DNA from: Succinivibrio dextrinosolvens
GTDB taxonomy: Bacteria > Pseudomonadota > Gammaproteobacteria > Enterobacterales > Succinivibrionaceae
NCBI RefSeq assembly: GCF_011065405.1
Contig: NZ_CP047056.1
Location: 2,688,747 to 2,752,746 of the forward strand
Length of the DNA stretch: 64,000 nt
Reading direction: 5' to 3'
The first letter of the stretch is position 1. Each line of letters starts with the position of its first letter. The notes beneath the pieces were generated by a model. The model saw only the letters and a program-made list of their open reading frames with translations. It had not been told where the DNA came from and ran no database searches. Both the position numbers and the translations under genes were made by a program. Below, piece after piece: positions 9,481 through 17,990 of this stretch.

Positions 9481-9687
9481 ATGCCAGACTCAGAAAAGAA
9501 TCGAGCCAGCGAAACATCGCAACATGTTTCACTAACCAAAAGAATACCATTAAGAGTTCTGTGGTTATGTGAACTTGCATTCTTAATCGTACTGTGGAAA
9601 TTTGCTACAGATACAGGTTATTTCCTGCCTATCTTCATTATTACTGTAATGGGAATATTTCTATATCAGTACAACAAATTCAAATAA
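9481..9687 (+). CDS. small single-pass or hairpin membrane protein, unknown function
   Basis: A 68-residue protein with a perfect AAGGAG six bases before ATG 9481; an adjacent GTG at 9478 is less well spaced. The first ~25 residues are polar, then two short hydrophobic stretches (about residues 30-42 and 48-62) and a basic tail (YNKFK). I do not recognise the family. The ribosome site and membrane pattern support a real gene, but the function is open. Confidence 0.6.
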   Translation: MPDSEKNRASETSQHVSLTKRIPLRVLWLCELAFLIVLWKFATDTGYFLPIFIITVMGIFLYQYNKFK

Positions 9688-9860
9688 GATTTTTTGTTTC
9701 CTTGCTGTATAAGACTTTGTGTATAGGCTATTATACGTATCAATCTTAAGCGGCCTGGGGTAGCTTAAATCTAGTTGAGTATGTAATATGCTGATTTTTA
9801 AGTGCTTTTCCAAATAAATCTGTGCTTCAAAAAAATTACAAAAAACAAATCAAATTTCAT

Positions 9861-9889
9861 TTGATAATTCTCCCTTTTTTGTTTAAAAT
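9861..9889 (+). promoter_or_regulatory. predicted sigma-70 promoter of rplM-rpsI
   Basis: TTGATA (9861-9866), a 17-base spacer, then TAAAAT (9884-9889). It would start a leader of roughly 140 bases before rplM. The leader holds a CAGATAA/TTATCTG hairpin near 9976-9993; ribosomal-protein leaders often carry feedback structures, but I cannot assign a known one here. Confidence 0.55.
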
Positions 9890-10037
9890 ATGCCATTGCC
9901 CCTCTAACCGAGGAACCGGTTTCCCACCCGTGTTACTTGGTGCAGACTAAGAAATTAGCCTGTTTGGAAAGAGAGCAGATAAGTATTTATCTGTAAGGTT
10001 TTAAAGGAAATTATTCCTTATAAAAAAGGGTTTTTTA

Positions 10038-10466
10038 ATGAAAACTTTCGTTGCAACACCATCAACTATTAAGCGTGATTGGTTAGTTATTGATGCTGAG
10101 GGTCAGACTTTAGGTCGCCTAGCTTCTGAGATTGCTCTTCGCCTACGCGGTAAGCACAAGCCAGAGTACACTCCATTCCTGGATACCGGTGATTATGTTA
10201 TTGTAATCAACGCTTCTAAGGTTAAGGTTACTGGTAATAAGGCTACTGACAAGATGTATTATCACCACACTGGTTTCCCAGGTGGAATCAAGTCAGAGTC
10301 TTTCGAGAAGCTTTTAGCACGTAAGCCAGAAGATATTATCGAGACAGCTGTTCGCGGTATGCTTCCAAAAGGACCATTAGGTCGTGCTATGTTCCGTAAG
10401 CTAAAGGTATATGCTGGTGAGTCACATAATCATGCTGCTCAACAGCCTCAGGTTATCAAGTTATAG
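10038..10466 (+). CDS. rplM: 50S ribosomal protein L13
   Basis: A 142-residue ribosomal protein, the usual length. It starts [22 protein letters not shown]-like, with the family core [18 protein letters not shown] and [12 protein letters not shown], and ends in the HNHAAQQPQ tail typical of gammaproteobacterial L13. It binds 23S rRNA early in 50S assembly. rpsI follows 12 bases later in the classic rplM-rpsI operon. Confidence 0.98.
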   Translation: MKTFVATPSTIKRDWLVIDAEGQTLGRLASEIALRLRGKHKPEYTPFLDTGDYVIVINASKVKVTGNKATDKMYYHHTGFPGGIKSESFEKLLARKPEDIIETAVRGMLPKGPLGRAMFRKLKVYAGESHNHAAQQPQVIKL

Positions 10467-10478
10467 GAGCACTAGCAA

Positions 10479-10871
10479 ATGGCAGCAAATCAGTATTATG
10501 GTACCGGTCGTCGTAAGGACTCAACCGCACGTGTATTCCTGACTCAGGGTACAGGTAAATTAGAGATCAACGGCAAGACTTTAGATCAGTACTTCGGTCG
10601 TCCAACTTCTCGTATGGTTGTTTCACAGCCTCTAGAGCTATTAGAGTTAACTGACAAGGTTGATTTATACATCACTGTAAGAGGTGGTGGTATCACTGGT
10701 CAGGCTGGTGCAATCCGTCACGGCATTACTCGTGCTTTAATTCAGTACGACGAGTCATTCCGCCCTGCATTACGTAAGGCTGGTTTCGTAACTCGTGATG
10801 CACGTTCTGTTGAGCGTAAGAAGGTTGGTCTTCACAAGGCTCGTAAGCGTCCACAGTACTCAAAGCGTTAA
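10479..10871 (+). CDS. rpsI: 30S ribosomal protein S9
   Basis: A 130-residue protein with the S9 hallmarks: [16 protein letters not shown] at the start, the [19 protein letters not shown] core, and the basic C-terminal tail ending RKRPQYSKR that reaches into the ribosomal P site. Co-transcribed with rplM. Confidence 0.98.
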   Translation: MAANQYYGTGRRKDSTARVFLTQGTGKLEINGKTLDQYFGRPTSRMVVSQPLELLELTDKVDLYITVRGGGITGQAGAIRHGITRALIQYDESFRPALRKAGFVTRDARSVERKKVGLHKARKRPQYSKR

Positions 10872-10888
10872 TACGTTTTCGAATTTCA

Positions 10889-10916
10889 AAACCTCTGCCT
10901 ATGCAGAGGTTTTTTG
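10889..10916 (+). terminator. Rho-independent terminator after rpsI
   Basis: AACCTCTGC pairs with GCAGAGGTT over a CTAT loop and runs into TTTTT. Confidence 0.9.
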
Positions 10917-11022
10917 TTCCTGCATATCTTCAAATCCTTTCTTAATACTGCTTTAAACTTTTAAATCATTCCTACAATCTCTTTTCTCTGTTTAGAGCTC
11001 TAATTTGTATAGCCTTATCTTT

Positions 11023-11056
11023 GGATATAAAAAAGGCCCATCCGTAGATGAGCCTT
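11023..11056 (-). terminator. Rho-independent terminator of the chemoreceptor gene
   Basis: Read on the minus strand, AAGGCTCATC pairs with GATGGGCCTT over a short loop (one imperfect pair) and is followed by a T-rich run. It lies just past the stop of the chemotaxis gene. Confidence 0.75.
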
Positions 11057-11074
11057 AGGAGAAGAGAACTCTGT

Positions 11075-12688
11075 TTATACTTTCAGATCGCGAACTTGAA
11101 GAACCAGATTATGCATTTCCTGAACAGACTTTGTGACAGATGCCTGAGCTTCCTGAACCTTTGCTGCAAGATTCTGGGCTGATGCTGTAATATCCTGCAT
11201 ATTGGTAGAAATCTCAGCTGTAGCTGTAGTCTGCTGTTCTGCTGCTGTTGCAATCTGAGTAATCTGACTGTTTACGTCAGATACCTGAGCAGATACATTG
11301 TTGAGCAAATCTGATACCGCACCTGTTCTTGTTGCCAATGTATTCATGTTTTCTAGGGAGGCTATCATTGATTCATTTGCTGTATTAGCATCATTCTGAA
11401 TCTGGCCCACCATTTTAATAATTTCCTGTGTTGAACTACCGGTACGAGAGGCCAGAGAACGAACTTCATCAGCTACTACTGCGAATCCCTTACCAGCCTC
11501 ACCTGCACGAGCAGCTTCAATAGCAGCATTCAGAGCAAGCAGGTTAGTCTGAGATGCAATGTCCTCAATGGTCTGAACGATAGTTCCAATCTTTTGAGAC
11601 TGATCTACCAGAGCTTTAATGTGTTCTGCATCAGTACGGCTTCTTTCAACCTGATCATGAATAGCATTAATAGTTGATTCGACCTCGTTAACACCCTGAT
11701 TTGTGGTCTGATTTGAAGTGTTTGCAGACGCAGCTGCACTTTCACAGTTCTTTGCAATATCACCTGTGGTTGATACCATCTCGTCAGATGCAGCTGCTAC
11801 GGTTAAAGCTCTGTTCTGAGTGCTTTGGGCACTTTCATTGATTTCTGCTGTAATATTGTTGATGGTATTCATGTTGTTTTCAACATCAACTGCAGCTTGT
11901 TTAATAGTTCCGACAAGTCCCTGCCACTTTGAACGCATCGCCTCCAGACGTTTTAATAACACACCGATTTCGTCTGAAGATGTTGTTTTGATTTCGTGAG
12001 TTAAATCGCCGGATGCAATTGTATCTGCTCCCTGCATAGCAATTTTCAGCGCATTGATGATAGAGTTTGATAAGGCCAAAGCAATAATCACAGCGATTGC
12101 AATTGCGATACAGGCTGTTACCAGAATTATTATAATTGGGGTTGTACTTGCAATTGATTCAACAGACTGTTTTGCTAACTCTATTTGTCTTCCTGAGATT
12201 GCATCTGCGGCATGTGTTACTCTGTCAAAATTAGGTGCGAGATATGTATCGTAGATTTTTCTAACCTGATTAAAGTCTTTAGCCTTTAGGTTTGCAATAA
12301 AATCACCTGTAGAATGTTCTGTATATATCTTAGAACCTTCTTTCATATCTGCAGTAGCTTGTGGATTTGTTTGCCCTTTTAATGCTCCAGAATATTCTAT
12401 TAGTTTCTGTGCGGCAGCTTTTATTTGTTCATCATGAACTGCAGGATCATAGGTCTCAGGATTTTTCTGCAAAGCAAAACTTATTGCATCTGCAGCAACC
12501 ATTGCCTGACTTATTCTATGGGTTCTTGCATGACGAGAACCAAGAATATCATCTACCTGAATAATGACGTTATTTGTAGCAAACAACTGTCTTAAAGAGA
12601 TGACGGAAATTAAGATTGTAAATATAATTATTGTCGCAAAACCAAGTAGTAGCTTTGACTTAACACTTAATTTACTGAGCATATTCAT
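11075..12688 (-). CDS. methyl-accepting chemotaxis protein
   Basis: Inner-membrane chemoreceptor of 537 residues. A first membrane helix lies at ~13-35, a ~150-residue helical periplasmic ligand domain follows, then a second helix at ~186-208, a HAMP linker at ~210-262, and the signalling domain to the end. The strongly conserved hairpin tip [16 protein letters not shown], which contacts CheA/CheW, is intact. No chemotaxis kinase genes are nearby, so it is an orphan receptor feeding a pathway encoded elsewhere; the ligand is unknown. Confidence 0.93.
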   Translation of the reverse strand: MNMLSKLSVKSKLLLGFATIIIFTILISVISLRQLFATNNVIIQVDDILGSRHARTHRISQAMVAADAISFALQKNPETYDPAVHDEQIKAAAQKLIEYSGALKGQTNPQATADMKEGSKIYTEHSTGDFIANLKAKDFNQVRKIYDTYLAPNFDRVTHAADAISGRQIELAKQSVESIASTTPIIIILVTACIAIAIAVIIALALSNSIINALKIAMQGADTIASGDLTHEIKTTSSDEIGVLLKRLEAMRSKWQGLVGTIKQAAVDVENNMNTINNITAEINESAQSTQNRALTVAAASDEMVSTTGDIAKNCESAAASANTSNQTTNQGVNEVESTINAIHDQVERSRTDAEHIKALVDQSQKIGTIVQTIEDIASQTNLLALNAAIEAARAGEAGKGFAVVADEVRSLASRTGSSTQEIIKMVGQIQNDANTANESMIASLENMNTLATRTGAVSDLLNNVSAQVSDVNSQITQIATAAEQQTTATAEISTNMQDITASAQNLAAKVQEAQASVTKSVQEMHNLVLQVRDLKV

Positions 12689-12988
12689 AATGATTATCCT
12701 AATTTTATTTTTTGCTCACGACCTTACGAGTAAGGTTGTAAGAATCAATACCACTTCATAGATAATTATGTGTGAAAATCGGAATAATGCTTTAAATTTA
12801 ATATGATTTTTTGTGTTTTGCTACAAAAGTCATATAAAAAATGAGATTTAATCCAAAATTTAGAATTGAAAAAACAAGTTAAGCCAGTGATTGTGATTTA
12901 TTTCCGAGTTTAAGTCTATACATTAACTGGTTATATACTAAACTTACTGTTTAGAGGCTTTAATTTTTGTTTCTGAGGCAAGACTGCT

Positions 12989-14071
12989 ATGTTGTCTAGA
13001 TTTATAAGGTATCTGGTTGTTTCTGTTTTATTATGCTGTTTTTCTGTTCATGCCGAAGACTCTGTGAGAAAACTTAAGGTTTCACTGCTACTTGAACATG
13101 AGGCTTTCCTTGTATGGTATGGAATTGAAAAAGGCTGGGATAAGGAATTAGGGCTTGATATCAGTCTTAATATAAAGGATGTATCAGGAATTGACCTTTT
13201 AAATGATAAGCACGTTAATAAAGGCTCGTGGGATATTGCTGGTGTAGGGTGTGTTCCTGCAATTATTGGTGGCAAAGGTTTGGATTTCACTTATATAGGG
13301 ATAGGTAATAATGAGTCAACCTCAACTGAAATTATGGTGCGACCTGATAGTAAGTTACTGATGGACAAAGGCGCAAATCCTGATTATCCAGAGGTTTACG
13401 GTTCAAAGGAGACCATAAAAGACTCAACTATTTTTATACGTAAGATGACATCTGCAGCTTATGTACTTTCAAACTGGCTAGAGCTTTTTGGTCTCTCTTA
13501 TGCTGATGTTAAGGTTGTGGATGGAAATATTTCAGATTTTATAAAATATATGAAGGCAGGTAATGGCGATGCAATGATTTTGTGGTCACCTTCCACTTTT
13601 GATGCTCAGGCAAATGGATTTAAGTCAGTTGCCTCAGCGGATCAGGTTGATGCTGTAGTTCCTATATTCTTCATTGCAGATTCAGAGTTTGCTAACAAGA
13701 ATGCCCAGACTATGGCAAGATTCCTGCTAATGTACGATAGAGCTGTTAAAATTCAGAAAACGGATCCAAAATCACTGGTTCCCTATTACAGGAACTTCCT
13801 GAAACTTTATTCTGGTAAGGACTATTCTGATGAGTTCTGTCTTTATGATCTAAAATCTCATCCTGTTTATTCCATTGATGAGCAACTTAAACTTTTCAAC
13901 AGCGAAAATAATAATCTGAGTGCCGTTGAAAAGATGGAAAGACATCTTATTAGCAGAATTGAAATGATCTCTATGCATCCTGATGTAGAGTATGATTCTT
14001 CACAGTATAAGCATAATCCATCAGATCTGTTCTTGAGGATTGCCAAAAGACTTTCTGAAGAGGACAAATAG
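12989..14071 (+). CDS. orphan periplasmic substrate-binding protein (NMT1/SsuA-like), paralogue 1
   Basis: Secreted binding protein of 360 residues with a signal peptide ending FSVHA before EDSVRK. The core KVSLLLEHEAFLVWYGIEKGWDKELGLDI resembles nitrate/taurine/thiamine-precursor type ABC binding proteins. Closely related copies lie at 52697 and 53804: all share the (E/T)HE(A/G)FL(V/M/I)WY motif, a PEVYGS(K/P)E block and a LWSP(S/D) block. No ABC permease or ATPase is adjacent. It converges on the polymerase gene with only 18 bases between the stops and no evident terminator. The ligand cannot be read from sequence. The 300-base gap before it shows nothing beyond AT-rich promoter-like DNA. 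Confidence 0.75.
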   Translation: MLSRFIRYLVVSVLLCCFSVHAEDSVRKLKVSLLLEHEAFLVWYGIEKGWDKELGLDISLNIKDVSGIDLLNDKHVNKGSWDIAGVGCVPAIIGGKGLDFTYIGIGNNESTSTEIMVRPDSKLLMDKGANPDYPEVYGSKETIKDSTIFIRKMTSAAYVLSNWLELFGLSYADVKVVDGNISDFIKYMKAGNGDAMILWSPSTFDAQANGFKSVASADQVDAVVPIFFIADSEFANKNAQTMARFLLMYDRAVKIQKTDPKSLVPYYRNFLKLYSGKDYSDEFCLYDLKSHPVYSIDEQLKLFNSENNNLSAVEKMERHLISRIEMISMHPDVEYDSSQYKHNPSDLFLRIAKRLSEEDK

Positions 14072-14089
14072 TCGGTTAGCGCAGATTGG

Positions 14090-15625
14090 TCAGGCTTTGT
14101 GTCCTCCAATCTGCATGTTTCTTTCAATGGCAGTTGCGCCCTGCTCAAAATTGTTTCCTTTCAGTATTGCATTTTTTCCATATTTCTCTTTAATCTTCAT
14201 CATTGCCTTCTGGGCTTTGATTTCTTTTTCTTCTTTTTCTCTGTTAATCTCCTGTTTTTCTTCCTGTGGTGCAGGATCAATCAGCGCAAAGAGATCGGTC
14301 TGATAAGGCTCAGTAGGTTTTGTGTTAAGTTCTTCAAGCTTGGCTGTGTCTAAGAGTTCAATGGCACAGACTCTGAGTCTTCTGACGTTGTAGAATGGAA
14401 CGGTAATTCTTGAGTAAAGCTCTAAAACCGCATGATTTACAACTGAAAAGGATACAGTGGGGAAGGGCAGAGTTACAGTTCCATGGGCTGGCTTGGGAAT
14501 AAGCCTGCCGTACTGATCTGTGTAGAAGTTGTTGTTCTGCTGAGAATTTGTACGGTTAGGATGGTTGTTCTTATCATAGCCTACATCAATAACTATTTTT
14601 GAGCAGACCAGTCCTTCCTTCATCAGATCAAGACATAGCTGCTCGGTCATTTCCTGAATTACAACCTTTCCTTCCGCATTGGTGTAAGAACGAGGTAATA
14701 CCTGTCCCTGGCTCATGCTTTTTCTTCTGCGGACAATTTTTTTGATGTCTGGAATTGTCGCTGTTTCATATCCCCATGCATGATCAATAAGAAATTCTGC
14801 TCTGACACCAAATACTCTAAAGAGCAGATCTTCATTTTCAAGGGAGCAGCGGGCAAGATCTCCCATAGTATAGATACCTATTGCCTCAAGTCTTTTTTCT
14901 ATTCCAGGGCCAATACTCCAGAAATCTGACAAAGGAGTATGGTTCCACATAGTTCTTCTGTATGTATCCTCATTTAAGGAGGCCATACGAACTCCGAATT
15001 CATTGGGAGTTGCCTTTTTAGCCACGACGTCCATGGCTATCTTTGCTAGAAACATATTGGTGCCGATGCCTGCGGTTGCAGTAAGTCCTGTCTGAGAATA
15101 AACCTCTCTTAAGATCTTGATGCACAGTTCCTCTGGGGAACACTGATAGGCATGAAGATAGGTTGAGACCTCCATGAAGACTTCATCAATTGAATAGACA
15201 TCAATATCATCAGGGGCTATAAAGCTACAGTAGATATCATAAATCCTGGTTGAGTATTCCATGTAGCGCTGCATTCTTGGAGTGGCAATAATGTAGTCCA
15301 CCGCAAGGGCAGGATTTTCTTCAAGCTCATTCTGATAAATAGATTTGCCTTCAAAGTTCTGAAGCTTGTTATCAGTAAGTTTTTTTCTGTTTATCTCATC
15401 TATTTTCTGAATTACTTCAAACAGACGAGGTCTTCCTGGTATTCCCAAAGCCTTAAGAGATGGTGAGACAGCAAGACAGATTGTTCCTTTTGATCTTGAT
15501 GCATCTGCTACTACAAGATTAACTGTTATAGGATCAAGTTTTCTGTCTACGCATTCGACAGATGCATAGAATGACTTGAGGTCTATGGCTATATATACCG
15601 GTGAGCGCTTTTTTTCTGCTGACAT
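14090..15625 (-). CDS. Y-family DNA polymerase, UvrX/ImpB-MucB-SamB type
   Basis: Translesion polymerase of 511 residues. Catalytic acidic residues are present in YIAIDLKSFYASVE (residues ~11-24) and DVYSIDEVFME (~140-150), and a helix-hairpin-helix region follows at ~230-260. Near residue 445, QTDLFAL fits the beta-clamp binding consensus. The tail GATAIERNMQIGGHKA is the ending seen in Firmicutes phage/plasmid-type UvrX proteins rather than in proteobacterial DinB or UmuC. A YolD-like gene precedes it by 5 bases, again a Firmicutes arrangement. Intact; likely acquired by horizontal transfer. Confidence 0.85.
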   Translation of the reverse strand: MSAEKKRSPVYIAIDLKSFYASVECVDRKLDPITVNLVVADASRSKGTICLAVSPSLKALGIPGRPRLFEVIQKIDEINRKKLTDNKLQNFEGKSIYQNELEENPALAVDYIIATPRMQRYMEYSTRIYDIYCSFIAPDDIDVYSIDEVFMEVSTYLHAYQCSPEELCIKILREVYSQTGLTATAGIGTNMFLAKIAMDVVAKKATPNEFGVRMASLNEDTYRRTMWNHTPLSDFWSIGPGIEKRLEAIGIYTMGDLARCSLENEDLLFRVFGVRAEFLIDHAWGYETATIPDIKKIVRRRKSMSQGQVLPRSYTNAEGKVVIQEMTEQLCLDLMKEGLVCSKIVIDVGYDKNNHPNRTNSQQNNNFYTDQYGRLIPKPAHGTVTLPFPTVSFSVVNHAVLELYSRITVPFYNVRRLRVCAIELLDTAKLEELNTKPTEPYQTDLFALIDPAPQEEKQEINREKEEKEIKAQKAMMKIKEKYGKNAILKGNNFEQGATAIERNMQIGGHKA

Positions 15626-15630
15626 CTATC

Positions 15631-16068
15631 TTAACACCTTCCTATGGTTATTTTTACCACACTTTCAAATCGGATGTCTTTGGTGTCAGTAAAGCTGAAA
15701 ATACGATTGGTTTCATCAATTCGTCTTAGATGTCCTGTTACATTCAGATACTCTCCACCTGCTTTTTCTCTGTCTGGTCTGAAGATGCGCAAAGTTACTT
15801 CTGGGGTTTGATCAATGATGTTTTTAAGAATTGCAATCTTTTCGTTGATTTCCTGATATTGTAAGGAGTTCTCATCAAAATCAGGTGCTTCATCTGTAAC
15901 TCTGTCTACTTCATCTATTGCATCAGAGTAGCCTGTCAGAGCATCAAAAGGCATGAACTGGCTGGCCCGCTGTTCAGCAGTTGCTTTAACATATTTTGAG
16001 GCAGGTCTTTGTAGATGGATTATATCTCCATACTTTAAAAGTGTCTGTTCGATGTCAAATCCGGTCAT
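15631..16068 (-). CDS. YolD-like protein
   Basis: A 145-residue protein with the YolD core ASQFMPFDALTGYSDAI near residues 35-51 and a C-terminal beta-rich half. YolD proteins are usually the upstream partner of UvrX-type Y-family polymerases in Firmicutes; their molecular role is poorly defined. Here the stop is 5 bases from the polymerase start, so the two form one operon. I saw no clear LexA box upstream. Confidence 0.75.
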   Translation of the reverse strand: MTGFDIEQTLLKYGDIIHLQRPASKYVKATAEQRASQFMPFDALTGYSDAIDEVDRVTDEAPDFDENSLQYQEINEKIAILKNIIDQTPEVTLRIFRPDREKAGGEYLNVTGHLRRIDETNRIFSFTDTKDIRFESVVKITIGRC

Positions 16069-16508
16069 AGATAATCACGAAGTAAAAGAATTCTTGAAAT
16101 AAATAACACTAATAATAATTATATATGAGTTTTAAAAAAATATATACTTTTTTTAAAAATATTAACAAATTGTGCAGATTGGCACCCGTCTTAAGACATG
16201 TAAATCGATCACCTAATGTTGTGATGCTTAGATCATCTAACTAACTAATTGTATATAGCTAGAAAGCCAGCCCAGATGTTCAATAAAAGCTATGACAGAA
16301 ATGAGATGTTTCTAAAAGTCTAGCTGAAGCTAAAGACAAATTTGAAGATTTAAGAATGATGGCATTCTTAAGGAATCTGTTGAAAATAGCTTTGGAATGC
16401 TATTTAATTTTTTTTGTTGGCTCAGAGTACAGAGTTAGCCAGAAGATTTAAACTTGGCAGAAAATCTCGTTATAATGTAAGAAGTAAGACATCAGAGGAG
16501 TATTTTAT
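16069..16508. other. gene-free gap with a possible small-RNA terminator
   Basis: This 440-base gap separates the divergent yolD-like gene and sspB. The one clear structure is a stem AAATAGC (16384-16390) with GCTATTT (16399-16405) followed by a T-run to about 16416 on the + strand. No open frame lies before it, so it could end a short untranslated RNA; the RNA itself is unproven. Confidence 0.35.
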
Positions 16509-17039
16509 ATGCAAAGATTATCCAGCTTAAAACCATTTTTATTTAATGCTTATTATAGTTGGCTCCTTGATAATGATATAACTCCACATCTTCTGATTGA
16601 TGCCACTATCCCAAAGGTTAAGGTTCCAATGGATTACGTTAAGAATGGAAATATAATCCTTTCTCTTGCTCCAACTGCTATTGGTGATTTCCAGACTCTT
16701 CCACGCGGTATTTCTTTTAAAGCTAGATTTAAAGGAGTAGCAGAGGACATCTTTGTCCCATATATTGCCATGGAACAGCTGATTGCTCTTGAAACAGGCT
16801 CAGCTCTACCAATTGGAAAAGCTTTGGAACAGCTTGATCTGTCTCCTGAACCTGAGGATGATGATATCTATCCTGATGAGGGGCTGGATTCAGAAGGTCC
16901 TGACTTTGAACTTGATGAGAGTGAGGATACACAGCAGTCTTTAGAGAACAATGCTGATGAGCATAAGTCTGAAAGATCTGAGAACAATAACAGTTCAGAT
17001 ACCTCTAAAGAACCTGGTTTCAGTTTTGTGGATGAATAG
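16509..17039 (+). CDS. sspB: stringent starvation protein B (ClpXP adaptor)
   Basis: A 176-residue SspB-type adaptor that delivers ssrA-tagged peptides to the ClpXP protease. The folded N-terminal domain (about residues 1-105) matches the family in FNAYYSWLLDNDITPHLLID, KVPMDYVKNGNIILSLAP and FKARFKGV. The rest is an acidic, disordered tail; its end EPGFSFVDE replaces the usual basic ClpX-docking motif (E. coli ends PALRVVK), so docking may differ. A GAGGAG site precedes the start. sspA, the usual upstream neighbour, is absent. Confidence 0.9.
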   Translation: MQRLSSLKPFLFNAYYSWLLDNDITPHLLIDATIPKVKVPMDYVKNGNIILSLAPTAIGDFQTLPRGISFKARFKGVAEDIFVPYIAMEQLIALETGSALPIGKALEQLDLSPEPEDDDIYPDEGLDSEGPDFELDESEDTQQSLENNADEHKSERSENNNSSDTSKEPGFSFVDE

Positions 17040-17260
17040 TGATTGTTCCATACAGATAGTGGATATGATTTCGTAACTTAATGTTTTTCAATTTTTTTTA
17101 TTGAAATTCTCTAAGTTACAATCCTTATTTTAAGTTTTTTTTATCTGGAATTATTTTTAATATTTTTGTGGGACTACATTATGGATGTAGCGGAAAAATA
17201 CTATGAAAATGTGATGTAAATTACAACTTTTTACAAAACTATCAATATAATCAAAAGTAG

Positions 17261-17291
17261 TTGCATCTTTTGGAAAATTTTGTTTTATACT
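17261..17291 (+). promoter_or_regulatory. predicted promoter of coiled-coil gene copy A, conserved with copy B
   Basis: TTGCAT (17261-17266), 19 bases, then TATACT (17286-17291). The same boxes, spacing and flanks (AAAAGTAGTT before, TTAAGT after) occur upstream of copy B, although the spacer and much of the leader differ. That conservation supports a functional promoter or regulator site. The gap from sspB to here shows nothing else I can name. Confidence 0.55.
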
Positions 17292-17379
17292 TAAGTCAAA
17301 GGTTAAACGAAAACAATCTGATTCACGAATAAGAAGTCAGATTTCTTCAAAAGATTTTTACAACTTAGAGGTAACGATT

Positions 17380-17895
17380 ATGTCAGTAGGTGCAATTTCA
17401 ACTTCAAATGTAAATGCAATCAAGGGTACCGAGTTCGAGGGCATGTCCATCCAGATGATGGCTGCTATGGTTATGTTAGAGGTTGGCGCCACCAAGAAGA
17501 AAGAAGCAGAAATGAAGATTTCAGACATGAAGGCTCAGAATGACAAAGCAAAGGCTCTGAATAATCTTCTTGACAAGATGAATTCTGAGCTTGGTGCTAT
17601 TACCAAGGATGAAGATAAAGATAAGGCTGCAAGAATGGCAATTTTAATTAGGTACAGTGCAGAAGCTAAAGGCTTAGGTATTGATGTATCTGGCTGGAAT
17701 TCTCCTAAGTCTGCTGAGCAGATCCGTGCTATTTCTTCAACCATTCAGCATATGGCAGAGAATTGCAACTCCGACAACCAGACTCAGATGGTTAAGCTTC
17801 AGGACTTCATGGGCCAGTACAACAGCTTCGTAAGCGGTGCAAGTGATCAGATTAAGAACGCAAATCAGATCCTGCAGGGACTGGCAAAGAACTAG
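17380..17895 (+). CDS. small alpha-helical protein, copy A; possible type III secretion filament/translocator relative
   Basis: A 171-residue protein with no signal peptide. After a polar start comes a methionine-rich hydrophobic helix (SIQMMAAMVMLEVGA, ~residues 22-36), a charged coiled-coil (~37-75), a variable middle, and a C-terminal helix (~116-171). The layout, and the C-terminal pattern LQDFMGQYNSFVSGASDQIK, recall EspA/SseB-type T3SS filament or translocator proteins, but this is a weak resemblance and no T3SS genes are in the window. A second copy at 62203-62763 (minus) has an identical C-terminal ~52 residues and the same 12 bases before the ATG (GAGGTAACGATT). Confidence 0.7.
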   Translation: MSVGAISTSNVNAIKGTEFEGMSIQMMAAMVMLEVGATKKKEAEMKISDMKAQNDKAKALNNLLDKMNSELGAITKDEDKDKAARMAILIRYSAEAKGLGIDVSGWNSPKSAEQIRAISSTIQHMAENCNSDNQTQMVKLQDFMGQYNSFVSGASDQIKNANQILQGLAKN

Positions 17896-17918
17896 CAACA
17901 ATAGTTCTGTCAGAATAC

Positions 17919-17948
17919 AAGAAGGGATGCTTGATAGTATCCCTTCTC
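17919..17948 (+). terminator. hairpin after copy A, possible bidirectional terminator
   Basis: AGAAGGGAT (17920-17928) pairs with ATCCCTTCT (17939-17947). The following T content is weak. It lies between the convergent copy A and lpoA stops. Confidence 0.45.
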
Positions 17949-17990
17949 GTTTATAGGGACTAAATAAAGCCCCTAATAATCTTTTCTCAA

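Noticed and set aside
9688-10037. Riboswitch in the rplM leader
   Set aside because: A leader with one short hairpin is visible, but I cannot match a known riboswitch or ribosomal-protein leader fold.
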